A stretch of DNA of 64,000 nt, from the NCBI GenBank assembly GCA_965224205.1, contig CBDCYN010000023.1:62001-126000 (forward strand), written 5' to 3'. Below the pieces are notes generated by a model. That model saw nothing but the letters and a program-made list of their open reading frames with translations, was not told where the DNA came from and searched no databases. Positions 7,161 to 15,254 of this stretch are shown here, in pieces. This DNA is from CBDCYN01 sp965224205. GTDB taxonomy: Bacteria > Planctomycetota > Phycisphaerae > Phycisphaerales > Phycisphaeraceae. The number at the start of each line of letters is the position of its first letter. The first letter of the stretch is position 1. A program made the position numbers and the translations under genes.

Positions 7161-9404
7161 CTAAGCCGCCACGCGATCGCGGAAGATCTGGCGCAACCGG
7201 TGGATCCACTGGGCCAGGTACGGGCGGCGGCGCTCAAGCGTAAACCGTACGTACACCCGCTGCCCAGGGTACGTGATCAAGGGCTCGCTTGTGATGTCTT
7301 CTGTCTCTTCCCCAAAAAACCCGGCCATCGCGGTGAGCGGCGACCGCGTGCCGCCCGCCGGTACCCAGTCCGGCAGCGTCAGCCACAGCTCGAAGTGCGG
7401 CTGCATCATCATCCGCCCCTGCTCGTCATCGGGTCGGGTCGCGATCTCGCCCCCGCCGGCGTAGCCCAGCGCCGGGTGGGGAAGGTCCATCCGCCCTGAG
7501 GGGAACTTCTTGATCAGGCGGCTTTCCACCACGCGGTCGAGCTGCCCGATCGCGCGCAGGTGGATGACCTCTTCAATCTGATTGTCTTCATTGAACAGCG
7601 TATCGTTCTGCGATTGATCCACGAGCGTGGTCACCCGAAGCTGGTCCATATCCACCACCCGCCCCACCACCTGACCCCGCGGCAGGTATTGGCCTACAAG
7701 CTGATGCATCGGCCCGCTGACCAATACCCCGTCCTGTGGGCTGGTGAGCTTCAGCTTGCCCAACCGGCTGCGGAGATCAGCCAGCTCCTCTTGGACCGCT
7801 TTGATCTTGGCCCGCTCGGCCTGGTGATGCACCGGCCCCTCGGCCAGGGCTCCGCGTAACGCCAGCTGCAACTGCCGCAGCATGGCCTGGCGTTCCTCAT
7901 ACAGCGACCGCAGCTGCGGGTCCACGGCGATGAGGATCACCTCGCCCTTTTCCACGTGCTGGCCCTCGTTCACCAGCACCTGGGTCACGACCCCGCTGGT
8001 CTGGACCGCGATATCCGCGGTGCGAGCGCTCTCGACCACGCCCACCGCCCGGCGGTGCTCGGGCACCGGGATCCCCCCGAACGCCACGATCAGCAGCACC
8101 ACGAACGCCACCGTCACCGTCGCTGCCCGCAGCCGGTGCTCGTGCAACGCCGGGCTGGTGACCATCCAGTGGATGAACTTGCCCAACGGCACCAGCAGCC
8201 ACGCGATCAACGACCACGCCCCCAGCAGCAGCCCGACCGTGAAAAACTTGCCCGAGATAAACAGCAAGATCCCCACCAGGACCAGCACCCGGTAGATCTG
8301 GCTAGCGATCCCGTAAGTAAACAAGACCACCCGCTCGAACGCCCGCGTCGTCACCGGTGGCACGTTGCGCATCCCGTAGGCGTACACCTGCACCAGCCGC
8401 TTGAGCTGCCGCTGGGAACGCTCGTACAGGTTGGGCACCTCCAGGATATCGCTGAGCATGTAGTACCCGTCGAACCGCAGCAGCGGGTTGCCGTTGAACA
8501 GCACCGTCGCCAGCGACGCCATGAACACCACGTTGTACGACAGCTGCCGGTGCAGGGAGCCGGGCTCGGCGTGCAGCCAGATCAACGCCGCCCCCGCCGC
8601 GATCGCCAGCTCGAAGATCATCCCCGCGGCGCTGACCAGCAGCCGCTGCCACTTGACCGGGAAGTTCCAGCTGCTCGTGGCGTCCACGTACGGGAACGGG
8701 AACAGCACCAGCATCATGATCCCCACCTCGGGCACCACCCCCCCAAACCGCTTACACACCAGCCCGTGGCCCAGTTCATGGATCACCTTGGTCACCACGA
8801 ACAACACCGCCATCCACCCCCAGTTCGACGGCGCCAGCACGCTGTACGCGTCCGACCAGAACCCCCGGCTATTGGGCAAAAACTGCCACCCGCAGTAAAC
8901 CAGCCACACCACCCACACCATCAACCCCCATTTGCTAAGCAACGGCCGAAACAGCGGCAGCAGCCAGTCTAGCAGCCGGTTGGGGTTAAACAGCGGGAAC
9001 CGCAGGAACAGGATGCTCATCGCCTGCCCGCCCCAGTGCTTCCACCGCCGCTTGGTGCGGCGTTTGAGCAGCGGCTCGGCGTCCGGCGGCAGGTCCACGC
9101 GCAGCAGGTTCGATTCATTGAGCTGACCCAGCAGCCCGATCACCTCGTTCTGCGTCGGCGCTGAGTCCCCGAACCGGTCGAGCGTCAGCTCCCAAGCCTG
9201 GTCGACCGTCCGCTGGCCGTCGAGCAGGCCCACAAAGTGGTACGCCACCGGGTTGAGTCGGAAAAACTGGTTGGCCAGCGGGTCGTGGACCACGTGCCAG
9301 GGCTGGCCACGGTACAGCTGGCGGTGGATCTGCGCGTGGTTACGCAGGGTCGGGGTCAACCGGCTAACCCGGCTCCAAGACGAACTAAACGTGGGGCGGT
9401 CCAT
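7161..9404 (-). CDS. PqqD-like / M50 peptidase-like / HlyD fusion membrane protein
   Basis: 747-residue membrane protein and the last gene of a three-gene minus-strand operon. Residues ~30-105 look like a PqqD-type winged-helix domain (ANQFFRLNPVAYHFVGLLDG). Residues ~150-440 form a multi-pass site-2-protease-like domain with zinc motif HELGH at 209-213 and FDGYY at about 311-315, in the place of the third zinc ligand. After another membrane helix, ~450-650 is a HlyD/biotinyl-lipoyl type region with a helical hairpin. Such proteins sit beside other HlyD adaptors in export clusters; a processing or adaptor role in secretion is inferred. Key zinc residues are present, so proteolytic activity is possible. 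The gap to the preceding gene is 70 bp. Confidence 0.88.
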   Translation of the reverse strand: MDRPTFSSSWSRVSRLTPTLRNHAQIHRQLYRGQPWHVVHDPLANQFFRLNPVAYHFVGLLDGQRTVDQAWELTLDRFGDSAPTQNEVIGLLGQLNESNLLRVDLPPDAEPLLKRRTKRRWKHWGGQAMSILFLRFPLFNPNRLLDWLLPLFRPLLSKWGLMVWVVWLVYCGWQFLPNSRGFWSDAYSVLAPSNWGWMAVLFVVTKVIHELGHGLVCKRFGGVVPEVGIMMLVLFPFPYVDATSSWNFPVKWQRLLVSAAGMIFELAIAAGAALIWLHAEPGSLHRQLSYNVVFMASLATVLFNGNPLLRFDGYYMLSDILEVPNLYERSQRQLKRLVQVYAYGMRNVPPVTTRAFERVVLFTYGIASQIYRVLVLVGILLFISGKFFTVGLLLGAWSLIAWLLVPLGKFIHWMVTSPALHEHRLRAATVTVAFVVLLIVAFGGIPVPEHRRAVGVVESARTADIAVQTSGVVTQVLVNEGQHVEKGEVILIAVDPQLRSLYEERQAMLRQLQLALRGALAEGPVHHQAERAKIKAVQEELADLRSRLGKLKLTSPQDGVLVSGPMHQLVGQYLPRGQVVGRVVDMDQLRVTTLVDQSQNDTLFNEDNQIEEVIHLRAIGQLDRVVESRLIKKFPSGRMDLPHPALGYAGGGEIATRPDDEQGRMMMQPHFELWLTLPDWVPAGGTRSPLTAMAGFFGEETEDITSEPLITYPGQRVYVRFTLERRRPYLAQWIHRLRQIFRDRVAA

Positions 9405-9474
9405 ACGTTGGCCTTACGGTTCAAGTCACGGCTAAAAACCGGGGTTTACAGGGTGTCGACCCGACGGGCGAGTC

Positions 9475-11385
9475 CTATTTCCACGGGACCATCCCCCACA
9501 GCCACAGCCGCACCGTATCGATCACCTGGTGGGTGAGGATCCACATAATCGAGCGGTCGCCGATATCGATCTTGGCAAGTCCCTCCATGCCCGGCCGCAA
9601 CCAGCCAGCCGGCTGATCGATCTTGCACCGCATCTCAAACACGTTCGACCCATCGACCGGGGTCGCCAGGGGCACGATCCGGACCGCTTCGATCTCGAAC
9701 GTGGCCTCGGGCTGGCTGCGCGTGGCCATGCTCCCGACCGCGGGGGTGGTCGGATCAATCTGGTTAATGTCCGCTTCGCTCACACGCACCAACGCGACCA
9801 GGTCGTGCAGCGGCGCGACCTCGAACATATTCTCGCCTTGCTCGACCACACGCCCCACCTTGTCGTGCCAGTAGCCCGACAGGACGATCCCGTCGACCGG
9901 GGAGATGATCGTGGTCTGGCTGATCTGGTGCTTGAGCAGTTTAATCCTGGCCTGGATCTGATCGGCCCGGGCCTGGGCCTGGGCGGCTTTGGCCTGGTCG
10001 CCCTCGGACATGGCTTGAGACCGCTCTAGGTTCGCTAGCTGAAGCTCCTTCTGGGCCTCGATCCGCTGCAGCTGGAGTTCGGTATCGTCCAGCTGCGCCA
10101 AGACCGTTCCGGCTTGGACCTCGTCCCCGGGCTTGACGTGCACCTCTTCGAGCCGGCCCTCATGCACCACCGGGACCACCCGCTTAGAATTGGCCTCGAG
10201 CACGAACGGAGCGGTCACCCGGTAGGACCACGTGCCGAAGATCACCCACAGCAGAAGGGCCAAAACCGCCACCGCCCCGAGTTTCCACGCCACGTGCTTG
10301 GGGCCGGTGAGGTAAGCGACCGCGTCCCGCGTCGAGTGCCAGGCGTGCACGACCAGGAACCGATCCCCGTGGCGCCGGTCGGCCAGGGCGGGGCCTAAAA
10401 CGTCGCCGGTGAGCTGGAGCTGACAGATCTCCTCGGCCTCGAACCCGCGTGCATCGACCCCGGAGCGCTCGAGGGTGAGTACTCCCACCCATTCTTCGCC
10501 CTGGCGTAGCGGGATCGACAGGACATGATGGTTCGTGGCCGCGTCGGTGATCTTGCGGTGGGCCGCGACCACGGCGTGGGCCAAGAGGGGCTCGGCGTCG
10601 GCCGGCACGGGGCAGAGGATCGGCTGTTGCTGATCGAGGCACTCGGCCATGATCGTCTCGAGCGTGCCCACGTGCTCGCTTTGGCGTTTGAGGTGCTCGG
10701 TGCCGCTGACGGCCATCACGCGCACCTTCTGACCGAAGATCCACCCGACGCTCACCCGTGAGCAGCCGTATTGCGTAGCCAGTTCATTGACGAGGTTCAG
10801 GCACGCCCCGGCGAACCCTCGGCCCTCTTGGCATACCGCCAGCAAAGCCATCGCCCGGTGCACCCGCTGGGCCTGGTCCTGAAACTCCTTGATGTCGCGG
10901 CGCGTCTCGAACCCTTCATACAACCCCCCAGCCAGCTCGCGCATCGGGGTCGTGGAGGCGGCGACCTGGTCGTCACGGCAGTCGGCCACGACCGTGCTGA
11001 TCGCCTCGATCCGCCCGCGGCGACGCAGGGTGGTGACAAAAACGTGCGTGCCGGCGTCTTCGGGGCGGTCTTCTTGGTTGTCGAGCTCGATCTTGAGCAC
11101 GACGCTGGCTTTCCGCTGCAACGCGCTGCCGGCGGCCTGGGCGAGCATCTTCATCACTGGGGCGTTGGGATCGAGCTGGGCCAGTTCACCGGGGCGGGTC
11201 CGCGATAGCTGAGGCCGGCCGTCTTTATCTACGATCCAGATCGCCCCGTACCGACCGGCGACGATCAGGGTCTGAAGCTCGAGCATCGCGTCCAGGAAAG
11301 CCGCCGGATCGTCCGTGGTGTTGATCCGGTCTACGACCCGGCTCCAGTCCTGGCGCGGCCGTTCTGCGGGGGGGGCTTGGGTCAT
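9475..11385 (-). CDS. GAF domain / HlyD-type membrane-anchored adaptor
   Basis: 636-residue protein. Residues ~176-335 resemble a GAF sensory domain (VHRAMALLAVCQ... GVLTLERSG) preceded by a related N-terminal region. A single membrane helix spans ~367-384 (GLGAVAVLALLLWVIFG region). The C-terminal half is a HlyD-like adaptor: lipoyl half-motif VHEGRLEEVHVKPGDEV, a helical hairpin (~440-480), a second half-motif ISPVDGIVLSGYW, and a beta-barrel. The topology puts GAF in the cytoplasm and HlyD in the periplasm (inference), so the protein could sense a cytoplasmic signal and gate export. One base separates it from the upstream adaptor gene. Confidence 0.87.
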   Translation of the reverse strand: MTQAPPAERPRQDWSRVVDRINTTDDPAAFLDAMLELQTLIVAGRYGAIWIVDKDGRPQLSRTRPGELAQLDPNAPVMKMLAQAAGSALQRKASVVLKIELDNQEDRPEDAGTHVFVTTLRRRGRIEAISTVVADCRDDQVAASTTPMRELAGGLYEGFETRRDIKEFQDQAQRVHRAMALLAVCQEGRGFAGACLNLVNELATQYGCSRVSVGWIFGQKVRVMAVSGTEHLKRQSEHVGTLETIMAECLDQQQPILCPVPADAEPLLAHAVVAAHRKITDAATNHHVLSIPLRQGEEWVGVLTLERSGVDARGFEAEEICQLQLTGDVLGPALADRRHGDRFLVVHAWHSTRDAVAYLTGPKHVAWKLGAVAVLALLLWVIFGTWSYRVTAPFVLEANSKRVVPVVHEGRLEEVHVKPGDEVQAGTVLAQLDDTELQLQRIEAQKELQLANLERSQAMSEGDQAKAAQAQARADQIQARIKLLKHQISQTTIISPVDGIVLSGYWHDKVGRVVEQGENMFEVAPLHDLVALVRVSEADINQIDPTTPAVGSMATRSQPEATFEIEAVRIVPLATPVDGSNVFEMRCKIDQPAGWLRPGMEGLAKIDIGDRSIMWILTHQVIDTVRLWLWGMVPWK

Positions 11386-11386
11386 C

Positions 11387-12253
11387 TCAGAATTCCTCCG
11401 GAGGGTTTAGAACCGGTGAGTCCTCGGCACGGGCCTGGGCCGGTTGGGCCCCGAACGAAGCGGTCACGTGACACCCAGCCGGCAGCTTCTGGGGGTTGGC
11501 CACCTCGAGGCGGACCAGTCGGGTATCGCTGGCGGCGTCGGCGACCTCGGCGATGTGGATCACCTTCCCCTTGACCGGTTTTTCGTACCCGGGCAGGCTG
11601 AAAGTAACCCACGCCGAATCCCCGAGGCTTAAACTCAGCGTCCGGTCGGTGGGCACGGCCACGTCGACCCATAGCGGATCGGTCACCACCAGCCGCAAGA
11701 CGGGCTTGAGGTCGTCGACGATCTCCCCTTCGGAGACCGTGATCAGGTCCACCACCCCGTCCACGGGCGCGACCAGGGTAAATTGATCGTGCCGGGCGCG
11801 GGCCTGGGCGAGCTGGTACTTGGTCTCCTGGGCACGCTGACGGGCGGCGGCGACTTCGATCTGGGCTAAGCGGGCACGGACCTCGGCGCGGTCGAGCTCG
11901 ATCTTGCTGGCGGCGTCTTTGATGAAAGCGTCTTTGATGGCCCGAGCCTCGATCTTGGCCAGCTCCAGCTGCTCCTCAGCCGAACGCAGCTCCAGGTCAC
12001 TGGCCACCCGCAGCTCGTAGAGGTCCACGAGGGCTTGGCCCTCCTCATCTTCCATGATGATCAGGACCTGGCCCTTGGTCACCCGGTCGCCGGGCTTGAC
12101 GGGCACGCTTAGGACCTTGCCCCCGACCGTGAAGCCCAGCTGAAGGTCGTGCCTCGCGTTGGCGACCGCGTCGACCTGTGCCCAGCTCACGCCGCTGGTC
12201 AGGCTCAAGACCAAGGCGGCCACAACCCACCACACTCGATTCTCTGTATTCAT
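11387..12253 (-). CDS. HlyD/RND-type periplasmic adaptor (membrane fusion protein)
   Basis: 288-residue secreted adaptor, first gene of the operon. The signal peptide is about residues 1-26 (VWWVVAALVLSLTSGVSWAQ). A lipoyl half-motif (GGKVLSVPVKPGDRVTKGQ), a long alpha-helical hairpin at ~65-150, the returning half-motif (LVAPVDGVVDLITVSEGE) and a beta-barrel domain follow. Adaptors of this family link an inner-membrane engine to an outer-membrane channel. No channel or inner-membrane pump gene lies beside it; the neighbours are two further HlyD-containing proteins. The shared 373-bp upstream region separates it from a divergent SecA-like gene. Confidence 0.88.
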   Translation of the reverse strand: MNTENRVWWVVAALVLSLTSGVSWAQVDAVANARHDLQLGFTVGGKVLSVPVKPGDRVTKGQVLIIMEDEEGQALVDLYELRVASDLELRSAEEQLELAKIEARAIKDAFIKDAASKIELDRAEVRARLAQIEVAAARQRAQETKYQLAQARARHDQFTLVAPVDGVVDLITVSEGEIVDDLKPVLRLVVTDPLWVDVAVPTDRTLSLSLGDSAWVTFSLPGYEKPVKGKVIHIAEVADAASDTRLVRLEVANPQKLPAGCHVTASFGAQPAQARAEDSPVLNPPEEF

Positions 12254-12504
12254 AACGGACTCCAGTAGCCTACATCCCCGTCCAAAACCAGTCGCGTCGA
12301 GGGTGACCGGGGCTGGTCTTGATCGGTGTTGGTGTCAACGTTGAACAATAAATCCCCGTTGATCTGTTGCGGAAGACCATACCCGACGCAGCAGCAAGAC
12401 AGTTTATCCATTCAATCGTAACGGCCTCGACGGGCGGTCACAAGTTTTTTGACCTCCACTCCCTATTATACCCACCCGATTACTATACTTATCTTTCAGG
12501 AGGT
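12254..12504. promoter_or_regulatory. Divergent regulatory region between adaptor operon and SecA-like gene
   Basis: Non-coding region between oppositely transcribed genes, so it should hold promoters in both directions. It becomes AT-rich toward the SecA side (12440-12500), with TTGACC at about 12450 and several TATA-like words, but no pair with good spacing could be fixed by eye. Confidence 0.4.
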
Positions 12505-12612
12505 ATGATGATTCAGGTTGATCTGGACGCTGATCGCCCGAGAAACCACAGTCTCTTACAAAACTATACGCTTTTGACCCGTGAACATATCGGGTCGGGG
12601 ATGAAAAAATAA
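12505..12612 (+). CDS. Possible 35-residue leader ORF before the SecA-like gene
   Basis: The sequence CAGGAGGTATGATG places a near-consensus ribosome binding site just before an ATG ATG at 12505. The frame encodes MMIQVDLDADRPRNHSLLQ and ends GSGMKK, with TAA 14 bp before the SecA-like start. The upstream in-frame extension to 12367 has no such site. No signal peptide and no recognised domain. It may be a true small protein, a translation-coupling leader, or chance. Confidence 0.35.
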   Translation: MMIQVDLDADRPRNHSLLQNYTLLTREHIGSGMKK

Positions 12613-12626
12613 AGGAAACCCGCTGA

Positions 12627-14621
12627 ATGACCGCCACCCCGGTGCAATCTGACCTAACACTGTGGTACGCCCTGCGTACCCGGCGACGCCACAACGAGTC
12701 GCGTCGCGGGCTCGACGCCATGGCCAACCGTTGGCTGGCCCGCCTCAAGCACGCGAAGATCGGGCTCAAATACCTGCGTCAACAAGCCCATGCCGCGGCG
12801 GCGATGGAGCAGCAGCTGATGGACCTGTCCGATCGCCTGCTTGATGAGCGGATCAACGACCTGCGGCAGGTCTTCGCCCGTCGTCAGCACAAGGCCGAAC
12901 ACGTGGTCGCGGGGTTAGCGGCGATCCGTGAAACGGCGCGGCGTGAGGTCGGCGAGCTGCCGTACCCGGTCCAGTTGATGGGCGCCCTGGGGCTATTCCA
13001 CGGCCAGATCGTCGAGATGGTCACCGGTGAGGGCAAGACGCTCACCGCGTCGGTCGCCGCGGCGCTGCTGGGGTGGCTGCGCAAACCCGTGCACGTGATC
13101 ACGGTCAACGATTACCTGGCCCAACGCGACGCCCAGAGCCGCCAGCCGCTCTACCGCCGCTGCGGGTTGATCGCCAGCGCCGTGCTAAGCGAGACCGAAG
13201 GCCTCGAGCGGGCCCAGGCCTACCGCCAGCCGATCGTATACACGACCCAGAAAGAGTTGGTCGCCGATTGGCTGCGCGACAAGCTGCGGCTGGGGCGGAT
13301 CGCCGACCCGATCTCCACCCGCTGGTCCCTGGCCGAGTCGGGGCGGTCACTGCAAGGCAACCCCGCGGACCGGATCATGGTCCCCGGGCTGCACGTGGCG
13401 ATCGTGGACGAGGCCGACGCGGTGCTCATCGACGAAGCGGTCACGCCCCTGATCATCGCCCAGCCCCGCGGCGAAGACGCCCAGGCCGCCCTTTACGAGC
13501 GGGCCCGGGACCTGGCGGAGAAACTCAACGACGGCGAAGACTTCAAGATCGAGCACGCCAAGCGTCGCGCCCGGCTGACGTCCAACGGCCGGCTGGCCCT
13601 CGAATCGCTGTTAAACCCCGAGGAGCACGGCATCTGGCGGGCCAAGCGTCGCCGTGAAGAGCTCGTCGAGCAGGCCCTGGTCGCCGCCCACTGCTACCTG
13701 CACGGCCAGCATTACCAGATCGTCGAAGAACGCGTGGTGATCGTCGACGAATACACCGGCCGGTTCATGCACGACCGCAAGTGGCAACACGGCCTGCACC
13801 AGGCGGTCGAGGCCAAACACCGGCTGGAGATCACAGCTGATCAGGACACCCTCGCGAGCATGAGCTTCCAGCGTTTCTTTGGTCAGTACCCCCACCTTTG
13901 CGGGATGACCGGGACCGCCGCCGACGCCACCGCTGAATTGGAGACCACCTACGGCGTGCCGGTGCGGGTGATCCCCACCAACAAGCCGCTGCAACGCCGA
14001 CGCCTGCCGGACCTGATCTTCGCCACCGACCAGCGGAAGTGGCAGGCCATCGTTGATGAGATCCAGCAGATGCACGAGCAGCGCCGCCCGGTCCTGGTGG
14101 GCACGCGTTCGATCGAAGCCTCCGAGCACCTCAGCGCCCTGCTGACCCGGCAGGGCCTCGAGCACCAGGTGCTTAACGCGGTCCATCACGCGGCCGAGGC
14201 CCAGATCGTCGAGGGGGCCGGTCAGCCCGGATGTATCACGGTGGCGACCAACATGGCCGGGCGGGGAACGGACATCAAGCTGGGCCGAGGGGTGGAAAAA
14301 GCCGGCGGCCTGCACGTGATCCTCACCGAGCGGCACTCAGCAAGCCGGATCGACCGTCAGCTCTTTGGCCGAGCGGGGCGTCAGGGCGATCCGGGATCGG
14401 CGCGGGTGATCTTGAGCTTGGAGGACGAGCTGCCCCTGAAGTACACCCGGGGGATGACCCGTACGCTTCAGAAAACCTTCCGCAACAGGACGACCCCTCT
14501 GCCGGATCGCGTGGGGTACGTCTTTAACCTTGCTCAACGCCGCGCCCAGCGGCAGGCGTTCCGCAGCCGGTACTCGGTCATGCGACACGATCAAGACCTC
14601 GACCGCACGCTGCCGCAGTAG
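12627..14621 (+). CDS. Short SecA-like ATPase (accessory SecA type)
   Basis: 664 residues against roughly 800-900 for housekeeping SecA. NBD1 has Walker A TGEGKT at 133-138 and DEAD at 261-264 (IVDEADAVLIDEAVTPLII). The preprotein cross-linking region follows, with VIVDEYTGR near 373. NBD2 holds TNMAGRGTDIKLGRG at about 541-555 and the arginine-finger motif GRAGRQGD at 581-588. The protein stops soon after NBD2: the helical wing/scaffold C-terminus and the zinc-binding tail of canonical SecA are missing. Residues ~1-100 are basic and helical. AAAGGA stands before the ATG. Its divergent position beside HlyD and M50 proteins suggests a dedicated export route (inference). Confidence 0.9.
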   Translation: MTATPVQSDLTLWYALRTRRRHNESRRGLDAMANRWLARLKHAKIGLKYLRQQAHAAAAMEQQLMDLSDRLLDERINDLRQVFARRQHKAEHVVAGLAAIRETARREVGELPYPVQLMGALGLFHGQIVEMVTGEGKTLTASVAAALLGWLRKPVHVITVNDYLAQRDAQSRQPLYRRCGLIASAVLSETEGLERAQAYRQPIVYTTQKELVADWLRDKLRLGRIADPISTRWSLAESGRSLQGNPADRIMVPGLHVAIVDEADAVLIDEAVTPLIIAQPRGEDAQAALYERARDLAEKLNDGEDFKIEHAKRRARLTSNGRLALESLLNPEEHGIWRAKRRREELVEQALVAAHCYLHGQHYQIVEERVVIVDEYTGRFMHDRKWQHGLHQAVEAKHRLEITADQDTLASMSFQRFFGQYPHLCGMTGTAADATAELETTYGVPVRVIPTNKPLQRRRLPDLIFATDQRKWQAIVDEIQQMHEQRRPVLVGTRSIEASEHLSALLTRQGLEHQVLNAVHHAAEAQIVEGAGQPGCITVATNMAGRGTDIKLGRGVEKAGGLHVILTERHSASRIDRQLFGRAGRQGDPGSARVILSLEDELPLKYTRGMTRTLQKTFRNRTTPLPDRVGYVFNLAQRRAQRQAFRSRYSVMRHDQDLDRTLPQ

Positions 14622-14683
14622 CCAGTCGTGAGCGTGAGATCGGCTAGGCTGACCATTTATCTCGCGAAGGATACCCCGATCGA

Positions 14684-14932
14684 CTAGGCGGGGGTTTCGA
14701 TCTCTAAGTCGGGGGTGACCTCGTCAAACCGTCGAGATTCAGACCGAGGATTGACCGGACGCGCTGGGTGGGCCGACCGCACCGATGGAAGACGCTTCCA
14801 CGATGCATCACCGCGATGGCTTGGCAACGCTTCGGCGAAACGGATCTGCTTGGGCAGTTTGGGTGAAACCAACGTACCGGCAAGCAACAATCCGATATAG
14901 GCAGCAACGCTATATACGACCCAGCTTTTCAT
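14684..14932 (-). CDS. Small single-pass membrane protein, unknown
   Basis: 82 residues. The N-terminus has one hydrophobic helix at about 4-21 (WVVYSVAAYIGLLLAGTLV) after a Lys, followed by a polar, arginine-rich tail. It could be a membrane anchor or an uncleaved signal. No family recognised. It converges on the SecA-like gene with 62 bp between. No strong ribosome binding site is visible, so the start and even the coding status are uncertain. Confidence 0.45.
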   Translation of the reverse strand: MKSWVVYSVAAYIGLLLAGTLVSPKLPKQIRFAEALPSHRGDASWKRLPSVRSAHPARPVNPRSESRRFDEVTPDLEIETPA

Positions 14933-14958
14933 GTGTGTCTCGTCGTACGGATTTTCTA

Positions 14959-15041
14959 TAACTGCTTAGAACCCAGGCACCCCCAAGGGGGCAGTGGATC
15001 ACGCTTGCGGTCGGGTGATCCATATTCTAACTAAGCAATAT
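14959..15041. repeat. Imperfect inverted repeat
   Basis: ATAACTGCTTAGAA near 14959 pairs with TTCTAACTAAGCAATAT ending at 15041; inside, GGATCAC/GTGATCC and CCCCC/GGGGG form further stems. It looks like a small cruciform or miniature element; no second copy was seen in the window. Confidence 0.35.
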
Positions 15042-15140
15042 AAGTGTTCTGGCGGCAAGTCCGCGGGCGATAGTTTTTCGATTCGCTGTTTGGTCAAAGG
15101 ATCGGCCTAATACACGTCCAGATGAATCCGTGCCTACTCT

Positions 15141-15230
15141 CAACGAGCCGCGACTGTTAGAACGCGGGTTCTTATGATCACGCCGTGCGCTGACAAAAAA
15201 GCCCTGTTGCCTCACGGTCACGGTTCGTTG
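15141..15230. repeat. Intergenic hairpin repeat, CGAGCCGCGACCGTGAGG family
   Basis: Degenerate arms CAACGAGCCGCGAC (15141-15154) and GGTCACGGTTCGTTG (15216-15230) enclose a core (GGGTTCTTATGATCACGCCG... GACAAAAAAGCC) that recurs almost unchanged inside the copy at 22970-23059. Confidence 0.6.
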
Positions 15231-15254
15231 GCAGACCTACCTGAAAAATTAAGG

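Noticed and set aside
7956..8972. Long plus-strand frame opposite the M50-HlyD gene
   Set aside because: His/Gln/Pro/Arg-rich translation of the complement of a GC-rich gene; no domain, no ribosome site.
12367..12504. Upstream extension of the 35-codon leader frame
   Set aside because: No ribosome site at the far start; the strong site lies at 12505.
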